From Strigops habroptila (Eukaryota > Chordata > Aves > Psittaciformes > Psittacidae): a stretch of DNA of 64,000 nt. Made by a program: the position numbers and the translations under genes. The stretch spans positions 46,840,576 to 46,904,575 of the forward strand of contig NC_044282.2 in assembly GCF_004027225.2 (NCBI RefSeq), written 5' to 3'. A model generated the notes under the pieces. It was not told the DNA's origin. It searched no databases and saw only the letters and a list, made by a program, of their open reading frames with translations. Of this stretch, positions 61,901-64,000 are shown piece by piece (position 1 is the stretch's first letter; each line of letters opens with the position of its first letter).

Positions 61901-62778
61901 TAGAACACTGTTGAGATTCTGGTTAATAGCCTTTATAATAATGTGTGGGTCACTTGCAAAAATAGCAATAAATGGGCCTTTTGAAAACAAGACTCGCACC
62001 TGTAAAGAAGCAAACAGTACACCTCGTTAATAATAATTAATAGTAACTGTGGATCATTTGAACATCTGACTCAGCATTTTATATTCATTCAGCTCAAGTT
62101 ATAAGCTTGAGAGGACAAGAGATGTACAGACATGTCAGTTTCTTCAATATGAGGTATCTAGGAACTTATCCACAACTAGGAATAAGTATACTTGACAAAT
62201 TAGCAGTAGTAGCTAGAGTCGAAGTCATCACCAAGAAGGTATCGTGCAGTTATGTCCTGGCTCCCCTCAATATTTAGCATTTAAGTATTTTTCATCTGAA
62301 GTAATTCAAAAGTAAGTACAAAAAACTCTACAAACATCCAAAGTTTGTTGCAACAGAATATTACTCTGCAATAATTTACATTGATTACTTCAAAACTTGT
62401 CACAGGTATCAACAGGTACAGCCCTACTGGGATTTAATTTTCAACTTTAAAAACCCATTGCTCTTAGTACTACAGCTATGCCAATACACACAAACATTAA
62501 AAGACTACAACACACAGCATCTGTATACATGCCTTCTTTCTACAGAAAATATACAACAACTGTATGTATCTGAGCTCATCTATGGAAAAGATCATACACA
62601 TGATCCAGAGATCATTCTTATACAATGATCAACTCACAGTATCGAGCATTTGTAAAACTTTATCCTGTTCACAAGCATCCAATCCATCAATAATTACAAC
62701 AAGTCTTGTTTGGTTCTGAGTGAAGCTGTCAATGGTTTTTGCCATTCTGGCCATCAGTTCCACTTCACATTTCAAAAC
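20315..62778 (-). CDS. KIDINS220: KIDINS220 (ARMS) coding region, 3' part, 13 exons
   Basis: KIDINS220 is a membrane scaffold that couples neurotrophin (Trk, p75), ephrin and other receptors to MAP-kinase signalling and is a protein kinase D substrate. Thirteen minus-strand exons, all bounded by GT-AG, join to 3,117 nt: 1,038 codons plus TAA. Domain order by fragment residue: KAP-type P-loop NTPase part with Walker B (about 24-41), Ser in a PKD consensus (175), rest of the KAP region (to about 320), proline/serine-rich linker (about 330-450), SAM-like domain (about 470-532), conserved linker (533-615), kinesin-light-chain region (about 616-660), Ser/acidic tail, and C-terminal ESIL. The human protein is about 1,771 residues, so roughly the last 59% is here. 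Ankyrin repeats, Walker A and transmembrane segments lie upstream, beyond the window edge. Identification rests on near-identity to mammalian KIDINS220 as I remember it. No frameshift or stop interrupts the frame. Alternative splicing of C-terminal exons is known for this gene; I cannot tell which isoforms are used here. Confidence 0.97.
21587..23927 (-). other. KIDINS220: KIDINS220 last intron
   Basis: 2.3 kb. It contains the ERV LTR remnant at about 22,380-22,797 and an eight- to nine-base C run near 23,535. Donor GTATTTA at 23,927; acceptor TTTTTTTCCAG at 21,587. The rest is AT-rich with nothing recognised. Confidence 0.85.
22380..22797 (+). mobile_element. Avian ERV (ERVL-type) LTR remnant
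   Basis: The segment matches the 3' part of an LTR family common in bird genomes. Landmarks in order: GTGTGATGAACTGACCACAA, GGAAGGTGTTTTTAAAATTT, a TTTTATTTCTCATTATACTA block, an ATTAAA signal near 22,612, GGTGAGTGATCTCCCTCTGT, CCTTATCTCGACTCAC, and GGGCACCTGGCATCCAGCCA followed by GGGTCAACCCACCACA. It appears to end in CA near 22,797. No internal viral gene is present, so it is a solo LTR or a fragment. It lies antisense to KIDINS220. The left edge is uncertain, and the family name is from memory. Confidence 0.72.
23928..24176 (-). CDS. KIDINS220: KIDINS220 exon (fragment residues 533-615)
   Basis: 249 nt, phase 0 at both ends, acceptor TTTGTGTTAAG, donor GTATTTA. It encodes [20 protein letters not shown], then [19 protein letters not shown] and the strongly conserved [20 protein letters not shown] up to SNLSWQ. 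The frame runs on past the donor (VFSREMYF...), but that extension is intronic because the next residues of the family ([12 protein letters not shown]) begin the following exon. Confidence 0.96.
24177..25311 (-). other. KIDINS220: KIDINS220 intron
   Basis: 1.1 kb, AT-rich. It carries a G run on the plus strand at 25,220-25,234 (six G, T, eight G) about 75 bp inside the donor side. Nothing else recognised. Confidence 0.85.
25312..25410 (-). CDS. KIDINS220: KIDINS220 exon, second half of SAM-like domain (fragment residues 500-532)
   Basis: 99 nt, phase 0 at both ends, acceptor TTGTTTTAG, donor GTAAGA. It encodes [20 protein letters not shown] then [13 protein letters not shown]. The NGRVL...DELKKE-(x)n-FGDWHLF pattern is the typical second half of a SAM fold: a turn, then a helix reading LKxxxNMxxGDW. 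It is almost identical to the mammalian protein. No splice signal or residue is missing. Confidence 0.96.
25411..27114 (-). other. KIDINS220: KIDINS220 intron
   Basis: 1.7 kb, AT-rich, between the two SAM-domain exons. The small plus-strand frames (25,711-26,331 and 26,709-26,942) have no homology that I can see. Confidence 0.85.
27115..27255 (-). CDS. KIDINS220: KIDINS220 exon, start of SAM-like domain (fragment residues 453-499)
   Basis: 141 nt, phase 0 at both ends, acceptor TTCTTGCAG, donor GTATCAG. It encodes [20 protein letters not shown], then [20 protein letters not shown] and YSATIKK. The first 17 residues are poorly conserved. From SVEAVCEKL onward the helical pattern matches the first half of the predicted SAM-like domain, continued in the next exon. 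The exon was not in any long open frame and was found by homology. Confidence 0.94.
27256..34039 (-). other. KIDINS220: KIDINS220 intron with a CR1 copy
   Basis: 6.8 kb. It contains the CR1 at about 31,228-31,750, a T/G-rich simple stretch at 27,620-27,660, a possible old inverted-repeat relic at 29,050-29,190 and an A-rich patch at 30,566-30,596. No alternative exon is evident, though I cannot exclude one. Confidence 0.8.
31228..31750 (-). mobile_element. CR1 LINE fragment, same strand as KIDINS220
   Basis: The minus strand encodes decayed CR1 ORF2 C-terminal sequence ([20 protein letters not shown], then [18 protein letters not shown]). The plus strand shows reverse CR1 landmarks: TTTAAAGCCATTCCCCCTTG, GCCCTTGTAAAAAGCCCCTC, CACTTCTTTTGATG and GGATTGCCCTGACCCAGGTG. 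Both the 5' part and the 3' tail are missing. It is more diverged than the copy at 11,299-12,204, so it is probably an older subfamily. Confidence 0.93.
34040..34096 (-). CDS. KIDINS220: KIDINS220 57-nt microexon-like exon (fragment residues 434-452)
   Basis: 57 nt, phase 0 at both ends, acceptor GTTGTTGTTAG, donor GTAAAT. It encodes [19 protein letters not shown], an acidic segment matching VIKEDA-EGL-SPTD of mammalian KIDINS220. The exon is too short to show as a convincing open frame; it was placed by homology and splice sites. Its symmetric phase makes it a possible cassette exon. Confidence 0.93.
34097..34972 (-). other. KIDINS220: KIDINS220 intron
   Basis: 876 bp, very AT-rich, nothing recognised. 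It separates two symmetric in-frame exons. Confidence 0.85.
34973..35083 (-). CDS. KIDINS220: KIDINS220 exon (fragment residues 397-433)
   Basis: 111 nt, phase 0 at both ends, acceptor CCCATAG, donor GTAAGT. It encodes [20 protein letters not shown] followed by [17 protein letters not shown]. It is an aromatic and Pro-rich continuation of the linker. Being a multiple of three with symmetric phase, it can be skipped without a frameshift, in keeping with the alternative splicing reported for this part of the gene. Confidence 0.95.
35084..39707 (-). other. KIDINS220: KIDINS220 intron
   Basis: 4.6 kb. It contains a short GT/alternating purine-pyrimidine stretch near 36,075-36,105, a perfect 8-bp-arm hairpin at 37,066-37,087 (CTCTAGAA/TTCTAGAG), and A runs at 37,926-37,936 and 39,047-39,064. 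No gene or transposon recognised. Confidence 0.8.
39708..39934 (-). CDS. KIDINS220: KIDINS220 exon, proline/serine-rich linker (fragment residues 321-396)
   Basis: 227 nt; acceptor TTATTTTTCAG, donor GTAAAT in phase 0. It encodes [20 protein letters not shown] followed by [17 protein letters not shown] and later [19 protein letters not shown]. It is rich in Pro, Ser and Tyr and predicted to be disordered. In mammalian ARMS this part carries SH3-ligand prolines and a tyrosine used for CrkL coupling. A P-x-L-P core (PTLP) and several tyrosines are kept here; whether they bind CrkL in birds is inference. Confidence 0.96.
39935..41249 (-). other. KIDINS220: KIDINS220 intron
   Basis: 1.3 kb, AT-rich, nothing recognised. 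Confidence 0.85.
41250..41428 (-). CDS. KIDINS220: KIDINS220 exon (fragment residues 261-320)
   Basis: 179 nt; acceptor TTTTTCCCCCAG, donor GTGAGT after one base of an Asp codon. It encodes an Arg split over the junction followed by [20 protein letters not shown], then [18 protein letters not shown] and the conserved [14 protein letters not shown]. This is the end of the KAP-related region. The intron before it in transcript order is about 16 kb, the longest in the window. Confidence 0.96.
44016..44116. repeat. Perfect 49-bp tandem duplication
   Basis: The sequence ACAAAATAAAAAGCCAAAAG... repeats with a period of 49 bp, slightly more than two copies, without mismatch. It breaks at 44,015 and 44,117. 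Identity implies a very recent event, a polymorphic VNTR seed or an assembly effect. Confidence 0.95.
49946..49976. repeat. Poly(A)31 tract
   Basis: 31 uninterrupted A on the plus strand (poly-U in the KIDINS220 transcript). No retrotransposon body is visible upstream. Confidence 0.95.
51670..52020 (-). mobile_element. Ancient CR1-like LINE relic
   Basis: The plus strand follows the reverse complement of deep sauropsid CR1 families in order: TTTGCTATCTTTTCTACATT, TTTTTGAAATGCGATGACTA (element text: ttttgagatggggcgaccag), TTGAGCACTGAATGTATTTT, TCATCAAAGATTTGTGAATT and CAGCCCATTACTG. Divergence is high and the edges are approximate; the coding sense is the minus strand. Confidence 0.6.
54073..54192 (+). 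repeat. 120-bp dispersed direct repeat, copy 1
   Basis: Matches 56,412-56,531 over the full 120 bp without gaps; I count 11 differences (about 91% identity). A block with a single difference, AAAGCATCTAGTGAAAGAGA onward, covers more than 40 bp. Flanks beyond the 120 bp do not match. This copy, taken with one base on each side, begins TG and ends CA. Confidence 0.93.
56412..56531 (+). repeat. 120-bp dispersed direct repeat, copy 2
   Basis: Second copy, same orientation, 2,339 bp from the first. It is followed immediately by the G-poor tract. The family is unknown to me; it could be a short transposon, the ends of an eroded element, or a local duplication. Confidence 0.93.
56532..57030. repeat. 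G-poor, C/T-rich strand-asymmetric tract
   Basis: About 500 bp in which G is rare on the plus strand and C plus T dominate (for example CTCACCATGCCCACTCCACC and CATTTCCATCCCATCCCAGA). It is not a regular microsatellite. No reading frame of interest. Confidence 0.75.
57477..57639 (-). CDS. KIDINS220: KIDINS220 exon, KAP C-terminal helical part (fragment residues 207-260)
   Basis: 163 nt; acceptor GTTATATTAG, donor GTAGGT after two bases of an Arg codon. It encodes [20 protein letters not shown] and continues with [20 protein letters not shown] through LKTIYER. The Trp-rich segment (several WD, SW and QW pairs) is a hallmark of the region after the NTPase core in KIDINS220. An open frame runs 5' of the acceptor into the intron (MGKKKK...), but the acceptor and the family match set the border. 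Confidence 0.96.
57640..60365 (-). other. KIDINS220: KIDINS220 intron
   Basis: 2.7 kb. It contains the 24-bp perfect palindrome at 58,624-58,647 and a somewhat more GC-balanced stretch at 58,900-59,290 with overlapping small frames on both strands and no homology I can name. Confidence 0.8.
58624..58647. repeat. 24-bp perfect palindrome
   Basis: Half-site AAAAATAACCCA is followed directly by its reverse complement TGGGTTATTTTT; no spacer, centre between 58,635 and 58,636. Confidence 0.95.
60366..60510 (-). CDS. KIDINS220: KIDINS220 exon with the protein kinase D site (fragment residues 159-206)
   Basis: 145 nt; acceptor TCATTATCAG, donor GTAAGTG after one base of a Gly codon. It encodes [20 protein letters not shown] and then a helical stretch with [20 protein letters not shown]. 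The ITRQMS segment fits the PKD consensus (Leu/Val/Ile-x-Arg-x-x-Ser). By position from the C-terminus it corresponds to the serine near residue 918 of mammalian Kidins220, the site behind the name kinase D-interacting substrate. The motif is visible here; phosphorylation in birds is inferred. Confidence 0.96.
60511..61510 (-). other. KIDINS220: KIDINS220 intron
   Basis: 1.0 kb, AT-rich, with an A/G-rich patch at 61,430-61,470. Nothing recognised. Confidence 0.85.
61511..61599 (-). CDS. KIDINS220: KIDINS220 exon (fragment residues 129-158)
   Basis: 89 nt, completing a split Gly codon and ending in phase 0 before GTGAGA. It encodes [20 protein letters not shown] and ends in ALNRR. It is Ser/Thr-rich and basic, linking the NTPase core to the helical part of the KAP domain. 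The acceptor is TTTCCATAG. The intron to the previous exon is only 156 bp, the shortest in the window. Confidence 0.95.
61756..61999 (-). CDS. KIDINS220: KIDINS220 exon, KAP domain core (fragment residues 48-128)
   Basis: 244 nt; acceptor TTCTTTACAG, donor GTAAGG after the first base of a Gly codon. It encodes [20 protein letters not shown] and continues through a segment with [20 protein letters not shown]. The pattern (strand, then ASDP, then helix) is the sensor-type part of the KAP NTPase after Walker B. The last third ([21 protein letters not shown]) is less conserved against mammals. Translation starts at the splice acceptor; the GTG here is an internal Val, not a start codon. Confidence 0.96.
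62000..62637 (-). other. KIDINS220: KIDINS220 intron
   Basis: 638 bp, AT-rich, nothing recognised. Confidence 0.85.
62638..62778 (-). CDS. KIDINS220: KIDINS220 exon with KAP Walker B (fragment residues 1-47)
   Basis: 141 nt, phase 0 at both ends, acceptor TTTTTACAG and donor GTGAGT. It encodes 47 residues beginning [17 protein letters not shown] and containing [15 protein letters not shown], the Walker B strand with its acidic residues in the KAP family of P-loop NTPases. In KIDINS220 and its KAP relatives this strand belongs to an NTPase fold interrupted by membrane segments; those segments and Walker A are encoded further upstream, outside the window. This is the most 5' KIDINS220 exon visible. 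Confidence 0.96.
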
Positions 62779-64000
62779 CTGTAAAAATGAAAAGCGAAGA
62801 AGGAAAAGACATCTCTATAATACTTAAAACTCACAAAAATGCACACAGTTCCTTTTGCAGATTGCTACTTATCCCAAAAATACTTCAGTAAGATTACAAA
62901 AATAAACACATATAAATATCTAAACTGAAAGTCCTAAAATGTCACTTCCAAAATTTTAATTTCCTGTTTGCACAGAAATGTATGACATATTCCACTTTAA
63001 TGTAACAAGCTATCCTTATTTAGATTCCATTACAATGTTATTTAAAAATAAAGTAATAAGCACTGTAAATCAGTATTTCAAGAGTAAACAAAGGGGTATT
63101 TGTAGCTTCAGCTAATCCACTTACATATAACAACTACCCTTAACATAGAAACAAAGGAGGAATTCACCTGTCCTAATTTCAGCAACTAACATATAGACAT
63201 TAAAATCTCATCTATTTGCCACTACATTGATCTTGAATGTGCATATTAACATGACATAAGTTATATGAATAACTCTCCACAACTACCCACGTCTCTCACT
63301 GCAAAGGATAAACCTAACTCCTAAATGGCTGAAGTTATGCCAGCTAAATATCACTCAAAAGACAATTGTCAAGAAACACAGTAGCAAGACACAGATACTA
63401 TCTTCTGTGCTACAAAAATACATGCACAACAAACTGTTATACAACGTATTAACTGTAATCTACAGAGGTAATCATCACAACAGGCTGAGACAGTTGGGCT
63501 TGTTCAGCCTGGAGAAGACTCAGATGAGACCTTAGAGCAGCCTTCCAGTACCTAATAGGGGCCTACAAGAAAGCTGGAGAAGGACTTTTTACAAGGCCAC
63601 ATAGACATAGGACAAAGGGGGAATGGTTTCAAGCTGAAAGGGGAGGTTTAAATTAGGCATTAGGAAAAAAATTCTTCCCTGTAAGGGTGGTGAGGCACTG
63701 GCACAGGTTGGCCAAAGAAATTGTGGGTGCCCCATCCCTGGAAGTGTTCAAGACCAGACTGGATGGGGCCTTGAGCAATCCAGTCTAGTGGAAGGTGTCC
63801 CTGCCCATAACAGGGTGGGGGTGGAACTGGATGATCTTTTATGTCCCTTCCAACCCAAACCGTTCCATGATGCTAGAGTTTATATTCAAATAGAAGTGCT
63901 CCCTTCAGTAAAACCTCACCAAGGCTCATTCTAATGTTGTAAAACTTGGCCCGATCAAATAAATGGTGCCTCATCTTGAGAAGGCTATGGGTTTGGAGTT
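62779..64000 (-). other. KIDINS220: KIDINS220 intron, running off the window
   Basis: AT-rich intron upstream of the Walker B exon, holding the CR1 copy at 63,480-63,877. The next exon, expected to encode earlier KAP/transmembrane sequence, is not reached. Confidence 0.8.
63480..63877 (+). mobile_element. CR1 LINE 3' fragment, antisense to KIDINS220
   Basis: About 400 bp: CAGGCTGAGACAGTTGGGCT, GTTCAGCCTGGAGAAGACTC, a decayed ORF2 end (TTCTTCCCTGTAAGGGTGGT, then GAGGCACTGGCACAGGTTGG), the UTR stretch GGAAGGTGTCCCTGCCCATA and GGAACTGGATGATC, ending CGTTCCATGATGCTAG, a degraded ATTCTATG tail. Several indels; intermediate age. Confidence 0.95.

Noticed and set aside
1..64000. CRISPR arrays, operons, bacterial or phage genes, tRNA and rRNA genes
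   Set aside because: None seen; the window is vertebrate nuclear DNA. Small RNA genes cannot be excluded by eye.

Overview
The window is a piece of a bird genome. CR1 LINE copies are present in both orientations, one ending in the (ATTCTATG)n tail typical of avian CR1. There is also an avian-type ERV long terminal repeat, and spliced vertebrate exons with GT-AG borders sit in long AT-rich introns. The only protein-coding gene I can support is the 3' part of KIDINS220 (ARMS), on the minus strand.

Layout: positions 1 to about 19,190 lie downstream of KIDINS220. I find no protein-coding gene there. This part holds a compact CpG-rich island (about 1,120-1,440), two short CR1 3' ends (860-906 and 1,524-1,660), a MIR-like SINE relic (about 7,134-7,262), a very old CR1/L3-like relic (about 8,740-9,720) and a well-preserved 5'-truncated CR1 with the end of its reverse transcriptase frame (11,299-12,204). 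In mammals the next gene beyond the KIDINS220 3' end is ID2, so this may be the KIDINS220-ID2 interval; that is inference, since ID2 is not in the window.

From about 19,190 to 62,778 lie 13 KIDINS220 exons. They join in one open frame of 1,038 codons plus stop (3,117 nt), with all phases consistent. In transcript order they encode the later part of the KAP-type P-loop NTPase domain (including Walker B), a serine in a protein-kinase-D consensus, a proline-rich linker, a SAM-like domain, the region reported to bind kinesin light chain, and a long Ser/acidic tail ending in the PDZ ligand ESIL. The ankyrin repeats, Walker A and membrane segments must be encoded beyond position 64,000. The introns hold CR1 copies, an ERV LTR remnant, another ancient CR1 relic, simple repeats and a few odd local structures: a 49-bp tandem duplication, a 120-bp dispersed duplication, a 24-bp perfect palindrome and a G-poor tract.

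I see no new gene system. The most useful items for a second look are the orphan CpG island, the two intronic duplications, the long palindrome, and the deeply diverged CR1/MIR relics that a standard bird repeat library could miss.
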